A program made the translations under genes and the position numbers. From Vibrio mangrovi (GTDB lineage: Bacteria; Pseudomonadota; Gammaproteobacteria; Enterobacterales; Vibrionaceae): a stretch of DNA of 64,000 bases. Below, one piece after another: positions 28,440 through 37,969 of this stretch (position 1 is its first letter; each line of letters begins with the position of its first letter). Where the stretch lies: contig NZ_AP024883.1 of assembly GCF_024346955.1 (NCBI RefSeq), forward strand, positions 1,550,001 through 1,614,000, written 5' to 3'. Below the pieces are notes generated by a model. That model did not search any database. It was given only the letters and a program-made list of their open reading frames with translations, and was not told where the DNA came from.

Positions 28440-29093
28440 ATGAAAGGCCCGAGTCCGGAAGATAAAGAACCGATGAAAGGTTTTCCTCAGGTTGGATATC
28501 TGAAGAATTATATTTCTTGTGAAAATATCATTGTCGGAGATTACACCTATTACGACGATCCGGAAGGTCCGGAGCGGTTCGAAAATAATGTGCTTTATCA
28601 TTTTCCGTTTATTGGCGATAAGCTGGTCATTGGGAAATTCTGTGCCATTGCAAAAGATGTTAAATTCATTATGAATGGCGCGAATCATAAAATGTCTGGT
28701 TTCTCTACTTATCCATTTCAAATTTTCGGTCACGGTTGGGAGAAAGTTATGCCTGAAGCAGGAGATTTGCCCTACAAAGGCGATACGGAAATAGGCAATG
28801 ATGTCTGGATTGGTTATCACGCGACAATTATGCCGGGAGTTAAAATCGGCAGCGGTGCCATTATCGCGAGTCAGTCTGTCGTCGTGACGGATGTTCCGGC
28901 TTACAGTGTGGTTGGCGGCAATCCTGCCCGTGTGATTAAATACCGGTTTGATAAAAACACCGTTAATGCGCTGCTGGAAATAGCATGGTGGGATTGGAGT
29001 GCAGAAAAAATTACTGCCAACCTTGAAGCCATTGTTGGTTGTGATCTTGATGCTCTCCGGTGTTGTATGCCGGTTGCTGGTGAGTCTGTGTAA
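28440..29093 (+). CDS. CatB/Vat-like xenobiotic O-acetyltransferase
   Basis: 217 residues with GGAGG before the ATG. A left-handed beta-helix (hexapeptide) acetyltransferase: FCAIAKDVKFIMNGANHKMSG contains the catalytic His, followed by GNDVWIGYHATIMPGVKIG and SVVGGNPARVIKYRF. The family uses acetyl-CoA to modify streptogramin A (Vat) or chloramphenicol (CatB). Chromosomal copies are common, and actual resistance cannot be inferred from sequence alone. Cytoplasmic trimer expected. Confidence 0.9.
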   Translation: MKGPSPEDKEPMKGFPQVGYLKNYISCENIIVGDYTYYDDPEGPERFENNVLYHFPFIGDKLVIGKFCAIAKDVKFIMNGANHKMSGFSTYPFQIFGHGWEKVMPEAGDLPYKGDTEIGNDVWIGYHATIMPGVKIGSGAIIASQSVVVTDVPAYSVVGGNPARVIKYRFDKNTVNALLEIAWWDWSAEKITANLEAIVGCDLDALRCCMPVAGESV

Positions 29094-29118
29094 ATTTGGC
29101 CTCAAAGGAAAAGATTTA

Positions 29119-29907
29119 GTGAATTATATACAAAAGGGCAGTGGTGATTATCTCGTATTAGTACATGGCGCACTTACGGATAGCTCTATGTGGTTGCCTC
29201 ACATTCAATATTTAGCATCAGATTTTGATGTGATTGCAGTGAGTCTGCGTCACTTTGAACAGCCGGATGAGGGTGGATTCGGACTGAATACTCATGCCGC
29301 TGATCTTGCAAAACTGTTATCAGACTTGCCCGAGAATAAACCAATCAATATCGTTGGCTGGTCTTATGGCGCAGATGTCGTTCTGAATATGCTGGTCAGT
29401 GAGCCGTTGCCGTTATCCAGCGTTTTTCTGTATGAACCCGGTTATCCCGGATGTTTAGCAGAAAAAGACATGGAAATCTGGCAGCAAGATGCAAACATGA
29501 TGTTTGGCAGTGTCTTTGCCCATTATTCTGCCGGTAATCTGGAATTGGCGGTCGAATCCCTGATTGACGGTTCGGGTAATCATCCGGGGTATTTTGCTGC
29601 TCAGGAACCGGCGGTGAAAGCGTTACAGCTTGCTAAGGCCTATACTTTGGCCCATCAGTTGAATCAACAGGAACAACCTGCTATCGAACCGTCTGCTGTT
29701 ACGGAAATCAGTACACCCATGGTGGTCGGTTACGGGGCTGAAACCCGGGATATTTTCCGTCTGGTTGCAAAAAGTACGGCTCAACTGGCAAAAATTGCAG
29801 ATATTGAAGTGATCTCCGGTGAAAATCATATGTTGCCACAGGAAAAACCAGAGCTGTTTTCTGCGCTTGTGAAACGTATTTTTAAGAGAGATGAACAGTC
29901 TGTGTAA
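29119..29907 (+). CDS. Alpha/beta hydrolase
   Basis: 262 residues from GTG 29119, which has AGGAA about 9 nt upstream; longer forms overlapping the acetyltransferase gene are less likely. The nucleophile elbow is GWSYG (Ser), the oxyanion region LVHGALTDSSMW, and the catalytic His is probably in GENHMLPQE. Substrate unknown. It follows the acetyltransferase by 25 bp, so the two are likely co-transcribed. Confidence 0.87.
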   Translation: MNYIQKGSGDYLVLVHGALTDSSMWLPHIQYLASDFDVIAVSLRHFEQPDEGGFGLNTHAADLAKLLSDLPENKPINIVGWSYGADVVLNMLVSEPLPLSSVFLYEPGYPGCLAEKDMEIWQQDANMMFGSVFAHYSAGNLELAVESLIDGSGNHPGYFAAQEPAVKALQLAKAYTLAHQLNQQEQPAIEPSAVTEISTPMVVGYGAETRDIFRLVAKSTAQLAKIADIEVISGENHMLPQEKPELFSALVKRIFKRDEQSV

Positions 29908-29936
29908 TTTGGGTTTGTCACCACATCTAAATACCA

Positions 29937-29960
29937 AAAACCACCTGTGAAGGTGGTTTT
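29937..29960. terminator. Bidirectional terminator
   Basis: AAAACCACCT (29937-29946), 4-nt loop, AGGTGGTTTT (29951-29960), a perfect 10-bp stem between convergent genes. Confidence 0.95.
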
Positions 29961-29970
29961 ATCTTATGAA

Positions 29971-30684
29971 TTAAACAAGGCAGCTTCTGATTTTCTCAGC
30001 TGGAGGAGGAGCGTAGCCGCCCTGACGGGTGGTTCTGGCTTTAAGTCTGACAAGGCTTTCGCATAGTGAAACGGCGCAGGTGACGCCATCCAGTACTGGG
30101 ATGGAGAACTGTTCCGATAGTTTATCTGCCAGATCAACCATACCGGCACAGCCCAGAACAATGGCTTCGGCGCGATCTTCGGTTATCGCTTGTTCAATTT
30201 CCTGCGCAATCTTTTCCACCGCACCTGAGCCTTCATCTTCCAGTTCCAGTACCGGAATTTCAGAAGAACGTACCCGGATACATTGTCTCTCCATGCCGTA
30301 GCGATGTAGGTTATGTTCCAGTGCCGGGACGGAGCGGGCGAGGGTGGTGACGACGCTGAACTTATTCGACAGCATCGACGCAACACGATAAGCGGCTTCA
30401 CCAATGCCGATCACCGGTTTGTCTGTCAGGCAGCGGGCAGCGTCCAGACCGGTATCGTCAAAGCAGGCGATCACCACCGCATCAAAATCCTGTTGTGACT
30501 GAATGGCCTGTAACATGCCGGGAACAGCCATGGCTTCATCGTAATACCCTTCAATAGAAACGGGGCCACTGGGTGATGTGACTGCAACAATCTCAGTGCC
30601 TTCGGATGCAACCAGCCGGGCGGCAATGCAGGCTTTTTCAGTCATACTGGCCGTTGTATTAGGGTTTACAACTAATATTCGCAT
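29971..30684 (-). CDS. Hydantoin/aspartate racemase family protein
   Basis: 237 residues. The Asp/Glu/hydantoin racemase fold begins MRILVVNPNTTASMTE, with the two catalytic Cys in IACFDDTG and LGCAGM. Hydantoin racemases interconvert D- and L-5-substituted hydantoins; relatives act on allantoin or aspartate. Its ATG shares one base with the stop of the upstream ABC ATPase gene, so it is the last gene of the importer operon and probably acts on the imported compound. No hydantoinase or carbamoylase is nearby. Confidence 0.87.
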   Translation of the reverse strand: MRILVVNPNTTASMTEKACIAARLVASEGTEIVAVTSPSGPVSIEGYYDEAMAVPGMLQAIQSQQDFDAVVIACFDDTGLDAARCLTDKPVIGIGEAAYRVASMLSNKFSVVTTLARSVPALEHNLHRYGMERQCIRVRSSEIPVLELEDEGSGAVEKIAQEIEQAITEDRAEAIVLGCAGMVDLADKLSEQFSIPVLDGVTCAVSLCESLVRLKARTTRQGGYAPPPAEKIRSCLV

Positions 30685-31406
30685 TAAATGTCTCCACCTA
30701 AATAAGCTTCTTTAATTCTTTTATCATTCATAAGTTCTTTGGACTCACCTTCTAAAACGATAGAACCGGTTGACAGCGCATAAGTCCGGTTTGAGATCGA
30801 CATTGCCATGCGACTGTTCTGTTCTACCAGCAATACACTCACTTTCTGGTCTCGTGAAATTGCCACAATCGAGCGGGCAATCTCCTGAACTAATTTCGGG
30901 GCAATTCCCAGACTCGGTTCATCCAGCAGCAGCACTTTCGGCGCTGCCATCAGCGCACGTCCGATGACCATCATCTGCTGTTCTCCGCCGGACAGTGTTC
31001 CGGCCTGTTGAGAATAACGCTCTCTTAAGCGGGGAAAACGTTCTAAAACACTTTCCAGCGTTTGGGCAATCCCGGCTTTATCGGTCCGGGTAAATGCACC
31101 CATCAGTAAGTTATCTTTAATCGACATATATGGGAAGACCCGGCGGCCTTCCGGCACCATGGCAATTCCACGACCGACGATCTGGCTGGCAGGTGTGCCG
31201 TCCAGACGTTCGCCCTGATAGTGAATCGAACCCGATTTGATTTTAGAAAGTCCGGTGATCGCTCTCAGTATCGAAGATTTTCCGGCACCGTTGGCACCGA
31301 TGAGTGCAACCGTTTCACCTTCATTTATGTGTACTGAGACGCCTTTGAGTGCGTAAACATGATCGTAGTAGAGTTCTACATTATCGAGTTTCAGTATTTC
31401 TTCCAT
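30684..31406 (-). CDS. ABC transporter ATP-binding protein, LivF-like
   Basis: 240 residues. Walker A GANGAGKSS, signature LSGGEQQ, Walker B VLLLDEPS, switch His replaced by Q in LVEQN as in LivF proteins. One of the two ATPases of a branched-chain amino acid-type (HAAT) importer. Four bp after LivG-like and overlapping the racemase gene, which indicates tight coupling. Confidence 0.93.
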   Translation of the reverse strand: MEEILKLDNVELYYDHVYALKGVSVHINEGETVALIGANGAGKSSILRAITGLSKIKSGSIHYQGERLDGTPASQIVGRGIAMVPEGRRVFPYMSIKDNLLMGAFTRTDKAGIAQTLESVLERFPRLRERYSQQAGTLSGGEQQMMVIGRALMAAPKVLLLDEPSLGIAPKLVQEIARSIVAISRDQKVSVLLVEQNSRMAMSISNRTYALSTGSIVLEGESKELMNDKRIKEAYLGGDI

Positions 31407-31409
31407 CGT

Positions 31410-32192
31410 TTAAATCCCTACGGCAACATCTTCGGAACCTAAGTAGGCTTCGATGACTTTGGGGTTATTCTGAATTTCCTGGGGTGAACCTTCGGCAATT
31501 TTTTCACCAAAATTCAGCACCACAATCCGGTTTGAGATCTTCATAACTGCCGGAATATCGTGTTCGACCAGAAGAACCGTGACACCACGTTCATCTCTTA
31601 AACGTTTGACCAGTGTTACCAGACGCATGGTTTCATCGTGGTTCAGACCGGCAAACGGTTCATCGAGCAAGATGATCGAAGGATCGGTCGCGAGGCCAAT
31701 CGCCATGCCCAGCACTCGTAAGTGTCCCTGTGGCAGGTTTGAGGCTAATTCGTGGGCAATGGCTTCCAGACCAAGCAGATGAATAATTCTATCTGCCGAT
31801 TCACCAAACTTCGCCTCATCAGTTTTGGCTGCACGGGTGCCGAGAAAGAACCCGAGCAATGAGGCTTTTGACTGTAAATGATGAGAAACAATAATGTTTT
31901 CCCGTACGGTCATGGATTTGAAAATCGTGGTTTCCTGAAAGGTTCTGACTACGCCACGCCGGGCAACCGTATGAGGCGCCAGATTACTGATCCTTTCTCC
32001 CCGGAACAGCACCATACCGCTGCTGGTTTTCAGGAAAGATGAAATAAGCTTAAACAGGGTTGATTTACCTGCACCATTCGGGCCGATAATCGACAGAATT
32101 TCTCCTTTCTTGACCAGAAAACTGACATCGTTTACAGCCGTTAGCCCGCCAAAACGTTTGGTCACGTTACGCACTTCAAGTATAGGTCTCAT
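31410..32192 (-). CDS. ABC transporter ATP-binding protein, LivG-like
   Basis: 260 residues. Walker A GPNGAGKST, signature region NLPQGHLRVLGMA (a degenerate LSGGQ, seen in some LivG-type proteins), Walker B IILLDEPFAGL, switch His in LVEHDI. Start overlaps the LivM-like stop by 4 bp (ATGA). Cytoplasmic ATPase of the importer. Confidence 0.92.
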   Translation of the reverse strand: MRPILEVRNVTKRFGGLTAVNDVSFLVKKGEILSIIGPNGAGKSTLFKLISSFLKTSSGMVLFRGERISNLAPHTVARRGVVRTFQETTIFKSMTVRENIIVSHHLQSKASLLGFFLGTRAAKTDEAKFGESADRIIHLLGLEAIAHELASNLPQGHLRVLGMAIGLATDPSIILLDEPFAGLNHDETMRLVTLVKRLRDERGVTVLLVEHDIPAVMKISNRIVVLNFGEKIAEGSPQEIQNNPKVIEAYLGSEDVAVGI

Positions 32193-33160
32193 GAACGTTT
32201 CTCCTTCCTTTCCAGCAGACTCAGCACACCGTTTGGCAGGAACAGCATCAGAATAATCAACAGACTTGAGTAAACCAGCATTTGATACTTGCCAATCATG
32301 AACAGTAAATCCCAGCCGAAGTAGAGCATCAGTGTGCCCAGCATCGGGCCGAATACATAACCCAGACCGCCGAGGAAGCAGTTCAGCATGAAGTTAATAC
32401 TATCGGCGATCTGGAACGATGACGGGTAGACCGATTGTGTAATTGCCACAAAACTGGCGCCGGCAATCCCACCGAAAAATGATGAAATCGAATAGGTCAG
32501 CACCCGCAGATAAGTGGTGTTCACTCCAATTGATGAAGCCAGTTCTTCATTCTGTTGTAAGGAACGGCACAGATGACCGAGACGCGAGTTTACAATCCGC
32601 CATAACACCGCATAAACGATGATCATCATAGTGATTGCCATCAGATAAAACGCAATTTTCGGATTTTCCAGCGTACTGAAATCCGGGATCAGCGTGATAC
32701 CGAAGACTTCTAATGCTCCGGGCAAGGGGAGTGAAGTAATCCCTTTTGCTCCGTTCGTGATGGGCAGAGCCAGTGCGGTCAGACGCATCACTTCAGTCAG
32801 GATCAGTGTAACCATCGCGAAATAGACACCACGTAAGCGCAGGATTGGCAGGCCGATAAATACCGAAAGTCCGGCACAGAATAATCCGGCCAGCGGAAGT
32901 GTTGACCAGAAACTATAACCGTACTGGGTGATTAAAACCGCAGAGACATAACCCCCGGCTAATGAATAAGCGCCTTGACCAATATTGATCCGACCAATAT
33001 AGAAGGTCAGCCATACACCCGCAGAAGAAATCGACAGCAGAGCAACGGAGGTTAGTGTGTAATAAAAGTCCGAGCGTCCGGTAAGGCTGATAAATAACGG
33101 CACCAGTAGATAAACGGCAATCACAAAAATTGCAATGCGGCTGAGTATTTTTTTATTCAT
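32189..33160 (-). CDS. ABC transporter permease, LivM-like
   Basis: 323 residues with about 8-10 membrane helices. The LivM signature TFYIGRINIGQGAYSLAGGYV and the coupling helix region with SRLGHLCRSLQQNEELASSIG are present. It forms the channel with the LivH-like protein. Its ATG follows the LivH-like stop by 4 bp, with GGGGG as ribosome site. Confidence 0.92.
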   Translation of the reverse strand: MNKKILSRIAIFVIAVYLLVPLFISLTGRSDFYYTLTSVALLSISSAGVWLTFYIGRINIGQGAYSLAGGYVSAVLITQYGYSFWSTLPLAGLFCAGLSVFIGLPILRLRGVYFAMVTLILTEVMRLTALALPITNGAKGITSLPLPGALEVFGITLIPDFSTLENPKIAFYLMAITMMIIVYAVLWRIVNSRLGHLCRSLQQNEELASSIGVNTTYLRVLTYSISSFFGGIAGASFVAITQSVYPSSFQIADSINFMLNCFLGGLGYVFGPMLGTLMLYFGWDLLFMIGKYQMLVYSSLLIILMLFLPNGVLSLLERKEKRS

Positions 33161-33164
33161 GAGA

Positions 33165-34034
33165 CTACCCCCAAGGTTTACCCATTAAACCGTGAGGTCT
33201 AATCGCAAGAAATACCATCAATGATGCGAAGATCAGCAGATAAGTAATATCGCCATACTGAGATAGTACGGACAGGCCGACACTTTCCATCATTCCCAGA
33301 ATAAGACCACCGATAATAGCTCCCGGAATAACACCGGCACCGCCGATCATGATCATAATGAATGCTTTGGTGGACGTTGGACCGCCCATGCCGAGGTTGA
33401 TCCCAGTGATGGTAACCAGCAGACCACCAACAATTCCGGCTAACATCGCTCCGAGCGCAAAACCAATCATCTGATAACGGTCGACATCGACACCCATTAA
33501 AGTTGCGGCGACTTTGTCCTGAGCCAGAGCACGCATTGCCCGGCCGGCTTTTGAATAGTGCATAATGAGCATAAAGGCAACGATCATTGCCATGGCAATC
33601 GCACCAATAAGAATCCGGTCGTACGGCATGATAATTTTGAAATCCCAGTTAAACACACCATTGATGATTTTAGGGACGCCGCGTTGTTTTTCGCCGAAAA
33701 CCAGCAAAATGACCGCATCGAGGAAGAAACCAATCCCGGCAGCCAGCAGCATGGTACTCTCGTCCCGCTTGGACTTTTTGATCACCGGACGGAATAGGAA
33801 TTTTTCAATCAGGGCTCCGACGACGGCTAATACGACCCCGGATAAAATCAGGGCAAGAAAAAAAGGGACATTAAACTGGGAGACAACGGTGTAGGTGACA
33901 AAACCACCAAGTACGTACATCTGCCCGTGGGCGAAATTCATAACATTCATTAACGAGAAAATGAGTGTCAGACCCAGTGCAATCAACGCGTACTGTGCGC
34001 CCAGATAAAGTCCGTTTACAATGATCTGTTCCAT
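33165..34034 (-). CDS. ABC transporter permease, LivH-like
   Basis: 289 residues with about 8 membrane helices. The LivH signature NVMNFAHGQMYVLGGFV near the N-terminus and GRAMRALAQDKVAATLMGVD (EAA-like coupling loop) are clear. Inner-membrane subunit of the HAAT importer. It follows the binding-protein gene after 130 bp containing a hairpin. Confidence 0.93.
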   Translation of the reverse strand: MEQIIVNGLYLGAQYALIALGLTLIFSLMNVMNFAHGQMYVLGGFVTYTVVSQFNVPFFLALILSGVVLAVVGALIEKFLFRPVIKKSKRDESTMLLAAGIGFFLDAVILLVFGEKQRGVPKIINGVFNWDFKIIMPYDRILIGAIAMAMIVAFMLIMHYSKAGRAMRALAQDKVAATLMGVDVDRYQMIGFALGAMLAGIVGGLLVTITGINLGMGGPTSTKAFIMIMIGGAGVIPGAIIGGLILGMMESVGLSVLSQYGDITYLLIFASLMVFLAIRPHGLMGKPWG

Positions 34035-34118
34035 AAGAAATTATGTTCCATAGATGATCTATTTAATAAGAATTCTGTTTGATACACATTCTGTTCTGTC
34101 AATATTCTGTATGAAGAG

Positions 34119-34142
34119 AGTGGCACTTCAGACAGTGCCACT
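34119..34142 (-). promoter_or_regulatory. Intercistronic hairpin after the binding-protein gene
   Basis: AGTGGCACT (34119-34127) and AGTGCCACT (34134-34142) form a 9-bp stem. On the minus strand no T run follows, so it is more likely an mRNA-stabilising or partly terminating structure that raises binding-protein over permease levels, as in other ABC operons. Confidence 0.65.
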
Positions 34143-34164
34143 TTTTACAGAATCAGCGAGATGA

Positions 34165-35352
34165 TTAGTCAACCTGAGCAACGAACAGAGTTTTAAACTT
34201 GCCATCGCTGTATGTGTTGACAACCAGAGGTACAGAAAGCTGTCTCTTCTGACCAAAGGAAGTGCTGCCGACGTATTTGAGTTTTGCATCACCAACCATG
34301 TATGGGTTTGGTGCTTCAAAGCTATTCATTGTCTTCTGGAACTGTTTCACATCAGTCAGAGCCGCTGGATTTGCTTTGAGCGTATCGATGATGTATTCCA
34401 GTGCGTAAACTTTGGTGTTGGACTCATCGTTATATTCGCCGAACTTCTTGGTATAACGTTTCACGAATTCACGCATAGTGTCAGAAGCCAGTTCAGGTGT
34501 TGATGCTCCGCCGACAGAGATAAAACCATTGGCCAGATCGCCAGCACCTTCTTTCAGGACATTGGCATCCTGAGCGGTTTCCGTTGAGATCAGGCCGGTA
34601 TAACCCAGTTCACGTGCAGAACGAATGAGCTGAGGAGCATTGGCCGGAGAAACACCGGAAAGAACCAGCAGATCAGGACGGGATTTGACCACTGGCAGGA
34701 GAACCGGCGTGAAATCCGTGGTATCGACCTGATAAGTGACGTTACTGGATACGACATTCAGTCCCAGCTTTTTCGCTGCTTCGACACCACCGTCGCGTTG
34801 GCTCAGTGGATCGGATTCGTTGGCTGCAACAAATGCGACGTTTTTAATACCGTTGTGGTCCATCAGATATTTGTAAATTGCCGGACCGGACTGATAGTTG
34901 GCAACCATCCCGAGAACTGCATTCGAAGCAGGAGCTGTATACAAAGATTTTGGAAATGCATATGGGAAATACATGATGCCTTTTTGCTCAGCAACCGGAC
35001 GGACCGCCGCTGCACCATCATCGACATTCGGACCGACCACATAGTGAACGCCTTCCTGTGCCATTTTTTCCATTCCGGCAACAGCACGTTTCGGATCTTT
35101 CTGGTCATCAAAAGCGACAATATCAATATCGTAAGTTGTACCACCGATAGTGACGCCACCCATTTCATTGAGCCAGTCGGCACGGGTTTCCATTGAACGC
35201 TGGTTCGAGATCCCCCAGGCTGCTGCCGGGCCTGAAGTTACCCCGACAAAACCGATCTTTAATTTAGGGTTTGCTGCCAGTGCAGAACCAGATATGGCAA
35301 CACTGACCATACCTGCCAATAGACCAGCTTTCAGGAAGCGATATTTTTTCAT
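34165..35352 (-). CDS. ABC transporter periplasmic substrate-binding protein, LivK/AmiC-like
   Basis: 395 residues. A Sec signal peptide (MKKYRFLKAGLLAGMVSVAI, cut after ALA) is followed by a type I periplasmic binding fold beginning KLKIGFVGVTSGPAA. It belongs to the branched-chain amino acid/amide/urea-binding group. Start ATG 35352 has GGAG 7 nt upstream; an ATG at 35364 overlaps that site and is less likely. First gene of the importer operon. The racemase at the operon end suggests a hydantoin- or amide-like ligand, which is inference. Confidence 0.92.
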   Translation of the reverse strand: MKKYRFLKAGLLAGMVSVAISGSALAANPKLKIGFVGVTSGPAAAWGISNQRSMETRADWLNEMGGVTIGGTTYDIDIVAFDDQKDPKRAVAGMEKMAQEGVHYVVGPNVDDGAAAVRPVAEQKGIMYFPYAFPKSLYTAPASNAVLGMVANYQSGPAIYKYLMDHNGIKNVAFVAANESDPLSQRDGGVEAAKKLGLNVVSSNVTYQVDTTDFTPVLLPVVKSRPDLLVLSGVSPANAPQLIRSARELGYTGLISTETAQDANVLKEGAGDLANGFISVGGASTPELASDTMREFVKRYTKKFGEYNDESNTKVYALEYIIDTLKANPAALTDVKQFQKTMNSFEAPNPYMVGDAKLKYVGSTSFGQKRQLSVPLVVNTYSDGKFKTLFVAQVD

Positions 35353-35436
35353 TCTAAACTCCATTTACTATTTTCATACCGTGAAGCCAGTCTCCGACCG
35401 GCACCAAACATCTAAATCTAAAATCCATTCCGCTAG

Positions 35437-35450
35437 AATTGTCTACAATT
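35437..35450. promoter_or_regulatory. GntR/FCD-like operator, copy 1
   Basis: AATTGTCTACAATT differs by one base from the perfect palindrome in copy 2 and lies about 85 bp upstream of the binding-protein start. ATTGTATACAAT-type palindromes are known targets of GntR/FCD regulators. No such regulator gene is in the window. Confidence 0.5.
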
Positions 35451-35854
35451 ACTTTTATCTTTGTGAACAATCTAATGTTTGTATTGTGTGCAATAGCTGT
35501 GCCAGTTTCGGTGAAAAGTGGTAGGACTTTGAGCATGTGTTATAAAATCAATAAGTTAATGAGTTTTTTATCATGTATTTATCGTATTGATATTACGCCA
35601 TATCTTGGAATGAACTGATATTTCACAGATTTTGTGCACCGTAAACAAACAGCCTGACCTAAAATGGTTCAATTATTGTACAGGTGTGCAATATTCCTGA
35701 TTGGTGTTACTGAGCTCTCCTTAGAAAATATTTATAATTCAATGGGTAATGTGTCATTTTTGTATTTTTAACATGTGGTTTGATGTGCTGTGTACAAATT
35801 GAGTAAGGATGCTTAGAGGGAAGTATTGGGAGACTCTTTTTTTAAATAGAATGT

Positions 35855-35870
35855 AAATTGTATACAATTT
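35855..35870. promoter_or_regulatory. GntR/FCD-like operator, copy 2
   Basis: AAATTGTATACAATTT is a perfect 16-bp palindrome 418 bp from copy 1. It may serve the same regulator through looping, or a separate promoter facing right. Confidence 0.5.
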
Positions 35871-36140
35871 AGTGGCATTTTGAGTGCCAAGAATCTGAAT
35901 GAAAATGAGATCAAAAAATTGGCTCTGGGGAAAATATCTTGGTGACTTGATTTCTTATCGGGGTCGAAGAGATGAAGCTTAGCAAAATATCAGATTATTA
36001 TTTACTTTGTTATTTAAATAACCATGATTGAATTGTGGAAATATATAGAGGTACAATACTGAGTAAACAGCTTGATAATATTGATTTTCATTTGTTTATG
36101 ACAATTTTAATATTTATTTAAATTTAGCTAAGGATGAATT

Positions 36141-36509
36141 GTGTTTAATAAAAATATATTACTTACAATATTATTGATTTTTCTTTCAACTTATACTTTG
36201 ACTGCTAAAGCAGAAGCAGGGCGCCGTGAAGGGACGATTCAGTATATTCGGGTCCATGAGGCGCAAGAGTACCCTGACTGGGCTCCGCCAATGTTCTGGT
36301 TCACACTGAATGAAGTGGCCGATGCAGGTACATGTCCACTGTGGAATGGTCGTGTGTTATTTGCTATGAGCAGTAATATGGCACTCTCTCTTATTTTGTC
36401 TGCAAATATGGCGGATAAAACACTTTCGGTAAAGTATGATGATACAAAGAGAAACGGCTCATGGTGTAAGGCAACTTATGTGACCCTAGGTAAAGATGCA
36501 CCACTATAA
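36141..36509 (+). CDS. Small secreted hypothetical protein
   Basis: 122 residues from GTG, with AGGA about 8 nt upstream. The signal peptide (about 1-25, cut after TAKAEA) is followed by an exported domain with two Cys (GTCPLWNG and SWCKATYV) likely to form a disulfide, and WAPPMFWFTL. No family recognised. Single gene with its own terminator inside an AT-rich region. Confidence 0.75.
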   Translation: MFNKNILLTILLIFLSTYTLTAKAEAGRREGTIQYIRVHEAQEYPDWAPPMFWFTLNEVADAGTCPLWNGRVLFAMSSNMALSLILSANMADKTLSVKYDDTKRNGSWCKATYVTLGKDAPL

Positions 36510-36550
36510 TCTATTTTCTGTCACAATTAATTTTTAATAAATCATTAAAT

Positions 36551-36588
36551 ACAACGACCTTTAGTTCATTAATTAAAGGTCGTTGTTT
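36551..36588. terminator. Bidirectional terminator
   Basis: ACAACGACCTTTA (36551-36563) and TAAAGGTCGTTGT (36574-36586) form a perfect 13-bp stem between convergent genes. Confidence 0.93.
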
Positions 36589-36598
36589 ATTGAGGGAA

Positions 36599-37969
36599 TT
36601 AAGCTTGTTCGGTACTCAGCACCATCTCTTCGCTGGCTTTTTCACGTTGGGATTTGGTGGCGAGAAAATAAATATATCCGATAAACATCATTGCGGCGAA
36701 CAGTATTGCAATTGTCAGGTTAAACCAAATCATCGCGATCAGACAGACAACGGAGAGAACCAAGGCAATCGCCGGGACAACAGGATAGCCCGGTGCACGA
36801 TAGCTACGCACCATATCCGGTTCGCTCTGACGCAGTTTGAACAGACTCAGCATACTCATGATATACATCACAATTGCTCCGAATACGGCCATGGTAATCA
36901 TAGCTGCGGTTAAGCTCATGCCTTGCAGGTTAATCACACCGTCACTGAAAATCGCTATAATTCCGATGATTCCACCGGTAATAATCGCACGTTGTGGTGT
37001 TTTAAATGCAGAGAGTTTTGCCAGACCTGCGGGCATATAGCCAGCACGGGCGAGGGCGAAAAACTGGCGGGAGTAGCCAAGAATAATACCGTGGAAACTG
37101 GCAATCAGACCGAACAGACCAATCCAGACCAGCATGTGCAGCCAGGTGGAGTTATCACCGACAATCATTTTCATTGCCTGTGGCAGTGGATCATTAATGC
37201 CTGACAGAGCCTGCCAGTTACCGGCACCGCCGGCGAACATCATCACACCAATTGCCAGTACAACCAGCGTCAGAATTCCGGAGATATATGCCACGGGAAT
37301 CGTTCTTTTCGGATTTTTGGCTTCTTCAGCAGCCATCGCTGCACCTTCAATTGCCAGGAAAAACCAGATCGCAAACGGAATTGCTGCAAAAACACCGGTA
37401 ACAGCATGCATGCCGAAGCTATCACTTCCGGCCCAGCCATTGGCTGTGAAATTCGCAACGCTGAATCCGGGGGCAACGACACCCATAAAGACCAGTAACT
37501 CGATAACCGCTAAAATGGTAACAAATAGTTCAAATGTTGCGGCGAGTTTTACTCCCAGGCAGTTGAGTCCCATAAAGACAACATAAGCGCCGACAGCAGC
37601 ATATTTCGGATCCAGACCGGGATACTGAACATTCAGATAAGCACCAATCGCCATGGCAATCGCTGGCGGTGCAAATACGAATTCGATGAGTGTGGCATAA
37701 CCGGCAATCAGGCCACCAAGTTCACCAAACGCACGACGGCTATAAGCAAAAGGTCCGCCGGCATGTGGAATCGCCGCGGTGAGTTCGGTGAAACTAAAGA
37801 TAAAACAGGTATACATGATTGCAATTAAGGCAGTAGTGATCAGGAAGCCGAGAGTACCGGCGACGCCCCAGCCGTAGCTCCAGCCAAAATATTCACCTGA
37901 AATCACCAGGCCGACCGCAATTCCCCACAGGTGAATTGTGCCCAGTGTCGGTTTGAGCTTATCTGTCAT
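36599..37969 (-). CDS. APC-family permease, ethanolamine-permease-like
   Basis: 456 residues with 12 membrane helices. The N-terminal part (GLVISGEYFGWSYGWGVAGT, then TAAIPHAGGPFAYSRRAFG) closely follows the ethanolamine permease subfamily of the amino acid-polyamine-organocation superfamily. It would import ethanolamine or a similar amine at the inner membrane. No ethanolamine ammonia-lyase genes are in view. GGAGG lies before the ATG. Monocistronic. Confidence 0.87.
   Translation of the reverse strand: MTDKLKPTLGTIHLWGIAVGLVISGEYFGWSYGWGVAGTLGFLITTALIAIMYTCFIFSFTELTAAIPHAGGPFAYSRRAFGELGGLIAGYATLIEFVFAPPAIAMAIGAYLNVQYPGLDPKYAAVGAYVVFMGLNCLGVKLAATFELFVTILAVIELLVFMGVVAPGFSVANFTANGWAGSDSFGMHAVTGVFAAIPFAIWFFLAIEGAAMAAEEAKNPKRTIPVAYISGILTLVVLAIGVMMFAGGAGNWQALSGINDPLPQAMKMIVGDNSTWLHMLVWIGLFGLIASFHGIILGYSRQFFALARAGYMPAGLAKLSAFKTPQRAIITGGIIGIIAIFSDGVINLQGMSLTAAMITMAVFGAIVMYIMSMLSLFKLRQSEPDMVRSYRAPGYPVVPAIALVLSVVCLIAMIWFNLTIAILFAAMMFIGYIYFLATKSQREKASEEMVLSTEQA

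Larger units (their letters stand above)
35353..36140. other. Long AT-rich regulatory region
   Basis: About 790 bp between divergent genes, strongly AT-rich, with the two ATTGT(A/C)TACAAT palindromes and further half-sites (ATTGTACAG near 35677, TGTACAAAT near 35792). No convincing gene on either strand. Confidence 0.6.
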
